Part shown: positions 33,651 through 41,910 of the stretch, one piece after another
Numbering within the stretch: position 1 is the first letter of the stretch
Layout: every line of letters starts with the position of its first letter
Assembly: GCF_014696715.1 (NCBI RefSeq)
Contig: NZ_JACJQO010000019.1
Location: 248,001 to 312,000 of the forward strand
DNA: 64,000 nucleotides
DNA from: Pseudanabaena sp. FACHB-2040
GTDB lineage: Bacteria; Cyanobacteriota; Cyanobacteriia; Phormidesmidales; Phormidesmidaceae
Direction: 5' to 3'
Made by a program: the position numbers and the translations under genes
Notes under the pieces: model-generated
What the model was told of the DNA's origin: nothing
Seen by the model: the letters and a program-made list of their open reading frames with translations, nothing else
The model's database searches: none

Positions 33651-34655
33651 ATGGCCTACGAAGCGGAAAGACAGCTAGCGATTGAGGCAGCAACGCTGGC
33701 AGCCCAGCTGTGTGAAACTATTCGCTGGGAAATTGTGCCCACCGCCCTCGAAAAAGACGATCGCAGCCCGGTCACAATTGCCGACTTTGGCGCTCAGGCA
33801 ATTATCTGTCGGGCACTGGCAGCGGCCTTTCCCGAAGATCCGGTCGTAGGGGAAGAAGATGCGGCAGAACTGCGGCAGTCGGATCGGGTGGACATCCTCC
33901 AGCAGGTCACCGCCCAGGTGCAGCGCTGCATTCCTGAGGCCACACCAGCAGACGTTTTAGACTGGATTGACCACGGCAACGGGGCCGTCGGCCAGCGCTA
34001 TTGGACTCTAGACCCAATCGACGGCACCAAGGGCTTTTTGCGGGGGGATCAGTATGCGATCGCACTTGCCCTAATCGAAAATGGCGATATCAAAGTAGGC
34101 GTGCTCGCCTGCCCCGCCCTTCAGTTTGAAAATACCGCTGGCAGCACCGCTGAAAACACTGAGGCAGGGTTACTTTTGGTTGCCGTGCGGGGCGAAGGAG
34201 CCCAGCTCATGCCGCTTTCTAGCCCAGCCCCTCAGCCAATTCAGGTAACCACCGCTGTGAGCACCGGGCAATTTCGGTTTGTCGAAAGTGTCGAAGCCAG
34301 CCACGGCAACCAAGCGCAACAGTCAGCCGTAGCGCAGGCAGTTGGCATCACCCAACCCTCCATCCGCATGGACAGCCAGGCCAAGTACGCTGCCGTCGCC
34401 GCTGGTCAGGCCGTTCTCTACCTGCGCCTGCCTTCACCCAAAACCCCCGACTATCGAGAGAAAATTTGGGACCATGCAGCAGGGGTGATCCTGGTTGAGG
34501 AAGCAGGCGGTCAGGTTACCGATATGCACGGCCAGCCCCTAGACTTCTCTAAAGACATTCGCTTAAACGACAATCGAGGCGTCGTGGTCAGCAATGGCGC
34601 TATCCATGCAACGGTTCTGGCAGCTCTGGCTCAGACCGCTTCTCCGACACTCTAA
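33651..34655 (+). CDS. CysQ/Hal2-type 3'(2'),5'-bisphosphate nucleotidase
   Basis: A 334-residue inositol-monophosphatase-fold enzyme of the CysQ/Hal2/SAL1 type, expected to remove the 3' phosphate of pAp or PAPS during sulfate assimilation. Metal-binding motifs are all present: PVVGEEDA, LDPIDGTKGFLRGDQYAIAL and IWDHAAGVILVEEAGGQVTD. The early segment KDDRSPVTIADFGAQAII is the substrate side. Length is closer to the plant/yeast type (about 330-350) than to E. coli CysQ (246). It precedes a PycTM-like membrane protein by 92 bases. Confidence 0.88.
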   Translation: MAYEAERQLAIEAATLAAQLCETIRWEIVPTALEKDDRSPVTIADFGAQAIICRALAAAFPEDPVVGEEDAAELRQSDRVDILQQVTAQVQRCIPEATPADVLDWIDHGNGAVGQRYWTLDPIDGTKGFLRGDQYAIALALIENGDIKVGVLACPALQFENTAGSTAENTEAGLLLVAVRGEGAQLMPLSSPAPQPIQVTTAVSTGQFRFVESVEASHGNQAQQSAVAQAVGITQPSIRMDSQAKYAAVAAGQAVLYLRLPSPKTPDYREKIWDHAAGVILVEEAGGQVTDMHGQPLDFSKDIRLNDNRGVVVSNGAIHATVLAALAQTASPTL

Positions 34656-34747
34656 AAATTCAGTAGCGAGACTGTAACACCTTTGCCGTCCGTCCTGCGA
34701 TCTCCTGATTACCATTGAGATACGGGCACGAGGGGAACTGTGACGGC

Positions 34748-35443
34748 ATGGTAAAAGCAGTGGCACAGCCAGCATCTATCGAAGAGGTTGCCGAAGATAT
34801 TGTCGAAGGTAGTGCGGCCGAAGGGCCAGCTGAAGACGTCGAAGCTGAAAGCATGGCGTTGAAAAACGCTGCTGAAGATACGCCTGCAGATATTTTGCCT
34901 ACAGATGTCTCACCTACAGATGTCTCGCCCCCCAGCCCTGCTGCCCCCACGCAGCCTGAACCTGCCCCCATCCAGCGAGAAACGCTTGACCTAGCAGCGC
35001 GCGACGTGCGCATGGTGCTGCGGGAGCAGAACGAGCAAAACCAAATGCTCACCACCAAGCTTAATATCCTCTTTGTCGCCAATGGCGCGCTGCTGACCAG
35101 CCTCAGCATTTCTCGGCTGCTGGTGTCGGGTAGCCCATTTAGCCTAGCTGAGGCGTTTGGCTTTTTGCTCAGTTTTACGCTGCTGGTGCGGGCCTTTTTG
35201 CCCCGTCAGGTAGCTGTCACCCCCAACCTGGAGGATCGTAAGTTTTTAGAGACTTACCTAGCCCTCTCCTACCGTGATTACCAGCTGCAGATGCTGGTCA
35301 ACCTGGCAGAGACTTACAATGCCAACAAACAGCGCCTAGAAGATGTTTCTCAAAGCTTAAAATACGCTGCGTACACCACCTGGGTTACGGCTGCTATTAT
35401 GCTGGTACATACCCTGATGACTTATTTTCAGGTAAGCCAATAG
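34748..35443 (+). CDS. Membrane protein with PycTM/SLATT-like topology
   Basis: A 231-residue protein. The ATG at 34748 is preferred; the upstream ATG at 34715 adds eleven unlikely residues. Residues 1-85 are acidic and disordered (Ala, Glu, Pro, Thr). Two close membrane helices follow: MLTTKLNILFVANGALLTSL and AEAFGFLLSFTLLVRAFLPR. Then comes a helical soluble segment (RDYQLQMLVNLAETYNANKQ) and a last membrane helix near the C-terminus (YAAYTTWVTAAIMLVHTLM). The N-G-A-L-L in the first helix, R-x-F-L-P-R after the second, and the L-A-x2-Y-x2-N-K-x-R helix resemble PycTM/SLATT effector domains. No nucleotide cyclase is adjacent. Function unknown; likeness is by eye only. Confidence 0.6.
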   Translation: MVKAVAQPASIEEVAEDIVEGSAAEGPAEDVEAESMALKNAAEDTPADILPTDVSPTDVSPPSPAAPTQPEPAPIQRETLDLAARDVRMVLREQNEQNQMLTTKLNILFVANGALLTSLSISRLLVSGSPFSLAEAFGFLLSFTLLVRAFLPRQVAVTPNLEDRKFLETYLALSYRDYQLQMLVNLAETYNANKQRLEDVSQSLKYAAYTTWVTAAIMLVHTLMTYFQVSQ

Positions 35444-35503
35444 GCTTGATCCGTGGGTTAGTAGCCAAACTGCAACCATTGGCATTTTTTTAGAGTGCTG
35501 GCA

Positions 35504-36007
35504 ATGAATTGGCATATGGATAACGAACAGGCCGAAGCCGAACAGGTCGAAACTGATTCAGGTAGGCGGATTAGCTTACCCGAGCCAGACATCGAGAACA
35601 TTACGGTCTTAACAAAAAGCCTACCCAATGAGCCGATTTTACCCTGGCATCACTTCGACTCCCCCTGGCTAGAGCGAGATGAAACCGATGAGCCATCTGC
35701 CGAGACCGAAGCAGCTCCCGTAGAAGAGGCTCTGAAAGAGAGCACCGCAGAAGAGAGCACTTCAGAAGATGCCTTAGTCTCAGCAGCAGACTCTCAAGCC
35801 GAAAGCACCGATGCGGAGCAGCTGTCTCTGGAGCTTGAGGAAGCTGTGATGGCTCTAGAGGAACAGCCTGCGACCCTCGCGCCCGAAAGCCTATCCCTAC
35901 CAGTCGAACCCGATCCCCTGACAACAAGCGCAGCCGCTGAGCCGCTATCCGCCACAGCTCAGCCCGACAGCGACAGTCATTCTCCCGCTACCCACTCCCC
36001 CTTGTAG
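35504..36007 (+). CDS. Acidic, probably disordered protein
   Basis: About 167 residues. After a short ordered start (RISLPEPDIENITVLTKSL, then LPWHHFDSPWLERDE), the rest is Glu/Ala/Ser/Pro rich with no hydrophobic core. ATG at 35504 or 35516 may start it; GTG 35495 is also open. The conserved-looking motif PWHHFDSPWLERDE could be a docking peptide. It follows the PycTM-like gene by 60 bases on the same strand. Composition resembles the acidic tails of that gene and of the giant protein. I do not recognise a family. Confidence 0.55.
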   Translation: MNWHMDNEQAEAEQVETDSGRRISLPEPDIENITVLTKSLPNEPILPWHHFDSPWLERDETDEPSAETEAAPVEEALKESTAEESTSEDALVSAADSQAESTDAEQLSLELEEAVMALEEQPATLAPESLSLPVEPDPLTTSAAAEPLSATAQPDSDSHSPATHSPL

Positions 36008-36052
36008 AACTCCCTACTGGTGCATCTAGGCTAGAATTGTGCGCTCTTGTGG

Positions 36053-36124
36053 ATTGGGTTCGCTGCGCTTAACCTAACCGCTTCAACAATTTGTTGGGTC
36101 TCACAGGCTCGACACCAACCTACG
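36053..36124. repeat. Dispersed palindromic intergenic repeat
   Basis: A copy of the cyanobacterial GGGTT-CGCTGCGCTT-AACC...GTTGGGT...ACCAACCTACG family, with inverted halves. Related copies lie at 31677-31710 and 26324-26350. It sits between convergent genes. Confidence 0.6.
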
Positions 36125-36184
36125 AAAAGAGGCTAGACACGCCACTAGAGCCGCTTTTTCCGCCTTCAAAGCTAAACCCAACCT

Positions 36185-37099
36185 CTATTTTCCTTGGGGA
36201 TCCAAAATGTCTCGCAAGGCATCCCCCACTGTATTAATACTCAGCACCGTCAAAAAAATCGCCAACCCCGGAAAAATTACCACATGAGGAGCCCCCTCAA
36301 TATAATTCTGGGCATCAAACAGCATTCGCCCCCAGGTCGGTACATCGGGCGAAAAGCCCAACCCTAGAAAGCTCAGAGTCGATTCGGCTAAAATCGCATT
36401 GCCCACGGCTAGCGTAGCCGCAACCGTCACCGGCCCCACCACGTTTGGCAGCAGATGGTCTCGCACCAGCTGCCAAGGATTGGCCCCCAACGCCACTGCC
36501 GCCTGCACAAAATTGCGGTACTTCAGGCTCAAGAACCCTGCCCGCACCAGACGCGCTACCGACATCCAGTTCAGCCCGCCAATCACGCTGACAATCAACA
36601 CAAATACCCCTTGCTCCGGCCCCAGCACCTGCCGCACCAGCTCTCCAAACAGGTAAATTACCAGCAGCACCAGCGGTAGCTGCGGCAGCGACAAAAACAG
36701 ATCTGTCAGCCGCATCAGCCCGCCATCAATCCAACCGCCATAAAAGCCTGCCAGCGAACCTACGAACAGACCCAGCGTGATTGCGATCGCCATTGCCATC
36801 ACCCCCACTGCCAAAGAGATTCGTCCCCCGGACAAAATTCGGGCTAGCTGATCTTGCCCTAGATCATTGGTGCCGAAGGGATAAGCGCTGCTGGGCGGTA
36901 GCAAAGCCCGATCAAAGCTAATCTCACTGGGCGAAGCTGGGTAAAGCCAAGGCCCGACCCAAACTGCTAGAACGATAGCGATAAGGACAATTAAAGCTGC
37001 CGCCCCTATGCGATCGCACCACAGCCGCTGCAGCAGTGCCGGAGACGATCCGGTTGGAACCAGCCCAACAGCAGCGTTCAGAGGGGCAGATTCGGTCAT
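36185..37099 (-). CDS. DppC/OppC-type ABC permease
   Basis: A 304-residue permease for peptides, nickel or similar solutes. It has the OppC N-terminal helix (RIGAAALIVLIAIVLAVWV), the PFGTNDLGQDQLARILSGGR segment and the EAA-like loop AAVALGANPWQLVRDHLLPN. About six membrane helices. The ATG at 37099 is chosen over a TTG two codons earlier. It lies 48 bases after the DppB-type permease on the same strand and is the distal gene of the group. No binding protein or ATPase is adjacent, so partners are elsewhere. Confidence 0.87.
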   Translation of the reverse strand: MTESAPLNAAVGLVPTGSSPALLQRLWCDRIGAAALIVLIAIVLAVWVGPWLYPASPSEISFDRALLPPSSAYPFGTNDLGQDQLARILSGGRISLAVGVMAMAIAITLGLFVGSLAGFYGGWIDGGLMRLTDLFLSLPQLPLVLLVIYLFGELVRQVLGPEQGVFVLIVSVIGGLNWMSVARLVRAGFLSLKYRNFVQAAVALGANPWQLVRDHLLPNVVGPVTVAATLAVGNAILAESTLSFLGLGFSPDVPTWGRMLFDAQNYIEGAPHVVIFPGLAIFLTVLSINTVGDALRDILDPQGK

Positions 37100-37147
37100 G
37101 GCCAAAATCCAAATATTTCAGCCATCCTACCAGGCACAACACCCAAA

Positions 37148-38110
37148 TCAGTCTGTGTAGCGCACTCGGGGGTCAATCACGCCATACAAAATGTCAGCCA
37201 GCAGGTTGAAAAGCACGACCAAAATTGCGTAGATAAATGCGATCGCCATTACCACAGGCGTATCGCCCCGGTAAATTGAGTCAATCAGCAAAGACCCAAT
37301 CCCCGGCACCCGAAACACCTGCTCCGTCACCAGCGAGCCGGTAAACAGGGTGGGAATGTCTAGCGCTACCAGCGTCACCACCGGCATCAGTGCATTTCTC
37401 AGAATGTGGACTCCTATAACCCGAAGCTGCGGCAAGCCCTTTGCTCGCGCTGTCTGAACATAGCCCTGGGGCAGCTCCTCTATCACCGCCGCCCGAATAA
37501 AGCGCAACAGCACCGCCGTCTGAAACAGCACCAACACGCCAATCGGCAAAATTGACTGCCGCACAATCGCCCCTACATCAGACCAGTCGCTCAAGCTCAG
37601 CGTGCTGCTGTAGATAAACGGAAACCAGCCCAGCCGCACGCTAAACAGCAAAATGAATAGCAGCCCAGTAAAAAACGTGGGCAGAGAAAATCCCGCAAAA
37701 GCCAGAGTCGAAATCAGCCGGTCTAGCCAAGAATGACGGCGCAGCGCCGAGAAGACGCCCAGCGGAAAGGCCAAAGCTAGGCTCACCCCATAGGCTGCCC
37801 CCAAAATGCCCAGCGTCACAGGCAGTCGTTGCCAGATCAGCTCACTAACCGGAGCGCGGCTGGTCAGTGAGTAGCCCATATTGCCTGTTAGGAAAGCTAG
37901 GGACCATTTCACATAGCGCACCGGCAGCGGCTGGTCTAGCCCCAGCGATCGCCGGATGTTTTCTCGCACCTCAGCCGTAATCGAGGGGTTAGCAGCCAGA
38001 TCTCCTAAGGGGTTGCCAGGGGCCAGAGCCAAGATTGCAAAGATCACCATGCTGATAGCAATCAAGGTTGGAATGGCCGTGATCAGTCGCTTTACAAGAT
38101 AGGTCAGCAT
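37148..38110 (-). CDS. DppB/OppB-type ABC permease
   Basis: A 320-residue permease with six membrane helices. The family start MLTYLVKRLITAIPTLIAIS, the RRSLGLDQPLPVRYVKW stretch and the EAA loop TARAKGLPQLRVIGVHILRN are clear; so is the end (IYAILVVLFNLLADILYGVIDPRVRY). A GGGG run five bases before the ATG at 38110 supports the start. The gene begins 34 bases after the PgpH-type gene, so the PgpH, DppB and DppC genes are likely one transcript. Solute is unknown. Confidence 0.9.
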   Translation of the reverse strand: MLTYLVKRLITAIPTLIAISMVIFAILALAPGNPLGDLAANPSITAEVRENIRRSLGLDQPLPVRYVKWSLAFLTGNMGYSLTSRAPVSELIWQRLPVTLGILGAAYGVSLALAFPLGVFSALRRHSWLDRLISTLAFAGFSLPTFFTGLLFILLFSVRLGWFPFIYSSTLSLSDWSDVGAIVRQSILPIGVLVLFQTAVLLRFIRAAVIEELPQGYVQTARAKGLPQLRVIGVHILRNALMPVVTLVALDIPTLFTGSLVTEQVFRVPGIGSLLIDSIYRGDTPVVMAIAFIYAILVVLFNLLADILYGVIDPRVRYTD

Positions 38111-38144
38111 GCTGCCCCAGCGAGGTTAAATTGTCCCGATTCTC

Positions 38145-40658
38145 TCAGGAAGCTGGGGAAGATGCCAGGGCAGCCTTGGGGTAAGCAATGCGCTTGTGGT
38201 TATACTGCTGCCACACCTGCACAAAGACCTCAGCAATAACCGTCATTTGCTCCCGCGTCAGGCCGGAGTCTACTAGCTGATTATCCTTCCAGCGCGCCCG
38301 CAAAATCCGGTTGACCAGGGCTAGGGCTTCTTCGGTCGTGGCCTCCTGCATTGAGCGCAGGGCCGCCTCACAAGAGTCGGCCAGCATGACAATGCCAGTT
38401 TCTAGGGACTGGGGAATCGGCCCATCGTAGCGAAAGTCCTGCTCGTTGACTGTCAGCCCCGGGTCTTTGGCGGCCCACTCCTGCGCCTGGTGGTGAAAAT
38501 AGCCAATGACCATCGTTCCCTGATGCTCTGGAATAAACGACTGTACGGCCTTGGGCAAACGGTGTTTACGGGCCATTACGAGCCCCTCAGTGACGTGCTT
38601 TTTGATAATGGCAGCACTGCGCCAAGGGTCGTTCAAAATGTCGTGCTTATTGGGGCCGCCCATCTGGTTCTCAATGAAGCCCAGCGGGTCGTGCATTTTG
38701 CCGATGTCGTGATACAAGGTGCCGGCTCTGACCAACTCCACATTGCAGCCCACGGATCGGGCCGCTGCTTCGGCCAGGCTGGCCACAAATACGGTGTGCT
38801 GAAAGGTGCCGGGAGCTTCCGAGGCTAGTCGCTTTAGCAATGGGCGGTTGGGGTTGGCTAGCTCTGCCAGTCGAATCGGCGTCACCAGATCAAACAGATG
38901 CTCCAGATAGGGGCTTAATCCCAGGGCTACGATGCTGGAAATGATGCCATAGATCCCCTGCATTCCTGCCCCTGTCAAAATGCTGTACCAAGCCGATGGT
39001 GAAACCGGAATAAACATGAGCGTCAGTACTAGGTAGACCACCCCCTGGGTCAAACCTACGCCGCCGCCTAACAGGGCCAGTTCTTCGCGCGATCGCATTC
39101 GGCTCGCTACTAAGCTAGAGACAATTCCCCCCGCCGCGCTAGCCAGCAGCGGAATGGTGCTGACTTGAGTGCCGATCGGCAGCAGCAACGTCAGTAGACC
39201 GACCAGAGAGCTACCCAGGATCGCACCATAGAAAGAGCCCGCCAACAGCCCAATAGCAGGCAAGCTATAGGGCGAAACCCCGGCTACGCTGAGTCCTGCT
39301 GCCCCCAACACCAGCAGCGTAATCAGCAGATGGTCTCGCTGGCGCAGCCCCGGATGAAACCGCCGCTCAATCACCAGAAACACCAAAACGCTGCCGCCCA
39401 CCAACACCCCAAATCCGGTAAATCCTAACCAGTTAAAGCGCCGTTTGCTGAGGTTGAAGTGATCCAGCAAAACAAAGGCACTTGAGCTGATCGGCTCTCC
39501 CGCTTTAACAATGACCTCTCCCTGCTGGGTGCTCACCATAATTGGCTCCACCGCATCAGCCGCCATCTCTGCCTGCAGCCTAGTCTGCTCTGGGTCTTCA
39601 ATGAGGTTGGGCTGCAGCGCCGACATCAGCGTTTGGATGGCAAACTCCTCGGCTGCTGTCGGCACCATTCCCCGCAGCTGTACTGTTACCGCTCGATTTA
39701 GAATCTCAGGCGGCAATCCCGGCATAATGCCCTGGGCCGTCATACGATCGGTGGCTTTGTGCAAAATCAGGCGCGTCGTCTCCCATTCTGAGGCCGTCAG
39801 ATCGAGCGCTGCAGGATTGAGAAAGACATCGCTCTGTTCCGAGCTCGCCATTTTTTTCAGGCTATCTTTAGCCCGCTGGTACTGCCGGCGAGCTCCGGCT
39901 ATCTGGATTTGCAGCTCCAAGAATTTTTGCTGAGAGGTTCGCTGACGATACCCCAACATTTCGCGAACTGTTTTGCGCTGCACCCAGGGCAGCGCCTGAA
40001 ACCGCTCACTGGCCTCTAGCTGGGCCAGCACTGGGGTTGAGACTTCTCCCGAAGTCGCTGAGACCGCCGGCAGCACCAAAGAACTTAGCTCCACCCACTC
40101 CGCTTCATCGGCCCGTCGCACGTAGCGCTGCACTGGGGTAGATAAAACTTCTGTGGAGGTAAAGGGAAACTGGCCGGCTTGCGATCGCAGCATCGATGCC
40201 TGCTGTAGCAAGCTGTTCAATGTCCGGTTTATTCTGACATTGGCTTCTACGTCAATTCTGAGAACTCTCAACGCACCACTGCGAGCCGCCCGCTGCCGGT
40301 CCTCAGTGGCTGTGGCGTCGACCACTGAAGCGTCTCGGGGCGCAGCAACCGTCTCAGGAGCCGCTGTTCCAACCTGCAGCTCAGGCTGGTTGTAAAATCG
40401 CTGCCCCAAGGAAGCCGTCAGAGACAGCACCGCCACCGCATAGATCAACCTAGGATGACGACGAATCGGACTCCGGCGCTTTAGCGGCCGGCAGGGGTCA
40501 CCCGCTTCTACCGGCAGCTGCTCTCCCTCCGATGGGGAGTCGGTCGAAGGCAAGGGCGATCTAGCAGAGGTCAGCGGGACAGAGCCAGAAAGGGAGGCTT
40601 TAAACGAAAGCTGACGCCACTGTTCAACGGCACTAATGAGATCTTGGAGAGCCTTCAT
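38145..40658 (-). CDS. PgpH-family 7TM-HD phosphodiesterase
   Basis: An 837-residue membrane enzyme of the PgpH family, which in other bacteria degrades cyclic di-AMP. A cytosolic Pro/Ser-rich start (1-70) is followed by a membrane helix (PRLIYAVAVLSLTASLGQRFY), a large outside 7TMR-HDED domain (about 95-400), seven membrane helices (about 405-600), and an inside HD domain. The HD motif is TLYHDIGKMHDPLGF, preceded by GTFQHTVFVASLAEAAA and followed by KKHVTEGLVMARKHRLP and IPEHQGTMVIGYFH, giving the metal ligands. Domain order and length match the family. It lies directly upstream of two Dpp-type permease genes, an unusual pairing. Activity on c-di-AMP here is inferred. Confidence 0.9.
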   Translation of the reverse strand: MKALQDLISAVEQWRQLSFKASLSGSVPLTSARSPLPSTDSPSEGEQLPVEAGDPCRPLKRRSPIRRHPRLIYAVAVLSLTASLGQRFYNQPELQVGTAAPETVAAPRDASVVDATATEDRQRAARSGALRVLRIDVEANVRINRTLNSLLQQASMLRSQAGQFPFTSTEVLSTPVQRYVRRADEAEWVELSSLVLPAVSATSGEVSTPVLAQLEASERFQALPWVQRKTVREMLGYRQRTSQQKFLELQIQIAGARRQYQRAKDSLKKMASSEQSDVFLNPAALDLTASEWETTRLILHKATDRMTAQGIMPGLPPEILNRAVTVQLRGMVPTAAEEFAIQTLMSALQPNLIEDPEQTRLQAEMAADAVEPIMVSTQQGEVIVKAGEPISSSAFVLLDHFNLSKRRFNWLGFTGFGVLVGGSVLVFLVIERRFHPGLRQRDHLLITLLVLGAAGLSVAGVSPYSLPAIGLLAGSFYGAILGSSLVGLLTLLLPIGTQVSTIPLLASAAGGIVSSLVASRMRSREELALLGGGVGLTQGVVYLVLTLMFIPVSPSAWYSILTGAGMQGIYGIISSIVALGLSPYLEHLFDLVTPIRLAELANPNRPLLKRLASEAPGTFQHTVFVASLAEAAARSVGCNVELVRAGTLYHDIGKMHDPLGFIENQMGGPNKHDILNDPWRSAAIIKKHVTEGLVMARKHRLPKAVQSFIPEHQGTMVIGYFHHQAQEWAAKDPGLTVNEQDFRYDGPIPQSLETGIVMLADSCEAALRSMQEATTEEALALVNRILRARWKDNQLVDSGLTREQMTVIAEVFVQVWQQYNHKRIAYPKAALASSPAS

Positions 40659-40811
40659 TGTTTGCAGAGTGTCCCTATCAGCTCATAGCACGCCAACTGA
40701 CCCGTAGCAGCAAAGCACCACACCAGTTTTTCATCCGGTGCGTAGAAACAATATTTTATTAAAAGCGTTCCGCTGTTTAGCTACTTATTATAGTTCGGCA
40801 TTTTCAGTGGC

Positions 40812-41651
40812 TTAACCCATCTGGGATCTCATTTGAAGCACAGGATATCCCGAACGACCCTCTGAAGGCAGCCTGGGAGACACCCCTATCCAGCGATAAA
40901 ACAAACCATCGGCAAGCTGCCACAGCCTTTCTTCATGGTCGACGGACCAGTGCCGCAGCAGGTAAACCTGCCCCCGAGGGCTGTTTAGTACCTGTAGCCG
41001 CCAAGCCAAGGGGAGACTCGTCAACCCGCCATGAATGGCTGTCAATACCCCTACCAGAGGCAGCACCCAGGGCTGAGAATTTGTCTGGGCCAGGGCTTGC
41101 CGCAGAGCCAAATCATACTGGCCGCGCGCCTGTATCACTGGGTCAATAGCTTGGGCTAGCAAGGCGTCTGAGGCAGCAGCCGTCAACCAAGCCAGGTCAG
41201 CCCGACGCAGGGGTTCCTCAGAGTGTCCTGCTGCAGCTTTACCAGCCCCCATGCCCTGCTGTAGCAGCTGAAAAACCCGCAGTAGAGTAGCCTGGGTCTG
41301 TGGCTGCAGCCCTTGATCTCCCGCCCAAGCAGCTATTGCGCTCTGGCCCCGGCCCGGCCCCTCTAAATTCAGCAGCAGCAGCGGCAAAGCACTTAAGCTC
41401 AAGAGAACAGGATGCTCTGCCACCGATTGAATCTGAGGTGTCAGAGCCGCCCAGTCAGGCGATACCTCTCGACTAATAGCCTCGCCCATCTGAATCAGCA
41501 GCGGTTTCCAAATTGGCAAGGGAGAGGCTACTGCCCAATCTGTATTCTGTCCCACCTGGGCACTGCTGGCTGGGCCTAAAACTCCTATCATGTCGGCCAG
41601 GACCAAGCCTGTTAAGATAGCGCGGAAACGCAATTGCCAAGATAAATTCAC
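40812..41651 (-). CDS. Secreted hypothetical protein
   Basis: A 279-residue protein with a signal peptide (LRFRAILTGLVLADMIG, cleavage near PASSAQ). The GTG start at 41651 is preceded by AGAGGAG. The mature part is mostly helical, with VGVLTAIHGGLTSLPLAWRLQ near residue 200 and repeated Trp near the end (LRHWSVDHEERLWQLADGLFYRWIGV). ADP-ribosylglycohydrolase-like helices (AAAWTGD-type, GALLAI.GG) come to mind in the HGGLTSLP segment, but the metal motifs are not clear. I do not assign a function. Confidence 0.65.
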   Translation of the reverse strand: MNLSWQLRFRAILTGLVLADMIGVLGPASSAQVGQNTDWAVASPLPIWKPLLIQMGEAISREVSPDWAALTPQIQSVAEHPVLLSLSALPLLLLNLEGPGRGQSAIAAWAGDQGLQPQTQATLLRVFQLLQQGMGAGKAAAGHSEEPLRRADLAWLTAAASDALLAQAIDPVIQARGQYDLALRQALAQTNSQPWVLPLVGVLTAIHGGLTSLPLAWRLQVLNSPRGQVYLLRHWSVDHEERLWQLADGLFYRWIGVSPRLPSEGRSGYPVLQMRSQMG

Positions 41652-41840
41652 GGGGCTCCTCTGGCCAACGACTGTACTGGAAATCTTATCCTGCAGAACT
41701 TACAGGATTGGCTGAAGCACCCCGAGTATGGCAGGAGAGCCTTACCCCAAACGGGTGAACTCCCAGACCGACAGGTTCTATAATTCATCCGGTAGGTACC
41801 CAGTTAGCGACCCCACTTGATTAATTCCTCGCTGCAGGCA

Positions 41841-41909
41841 CCAAACTTCGGAACCCAAACCTCAGAACCGAAATCTCAGAACCTAAACTTCAGAACCTAA
41901 ACTTCAGGC
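41841..41909 (+). repeat. 14-bp tandem repeat ending at the start of the PG-binding gene
   Basis: Five head-to-tail units based on CCTAAACTTCAGAA: one 13-bp and four 14-bp, diverging away from the gene; the last two copies are nearly identical. The array stops one base before the ATG at 41911. It occupies the place of the ribosome-binding site, and no other purine-rich site is seen. Confidence 0.85.
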
Positions 41910-41910
41910 A

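Noticed and set aside
40812-41651. ADP-ribosylglycohydrolase
   Set aside because: One helix (IHGGLTSLP) resembles that family, but the N-terminal metal motif is absent and a signal peptide is present.
41841-41909. CRISPR array
   Set aside because: Units are 14 bp, head-to-tail with no spacers and no cas genes; this is a simple tandem repeat.
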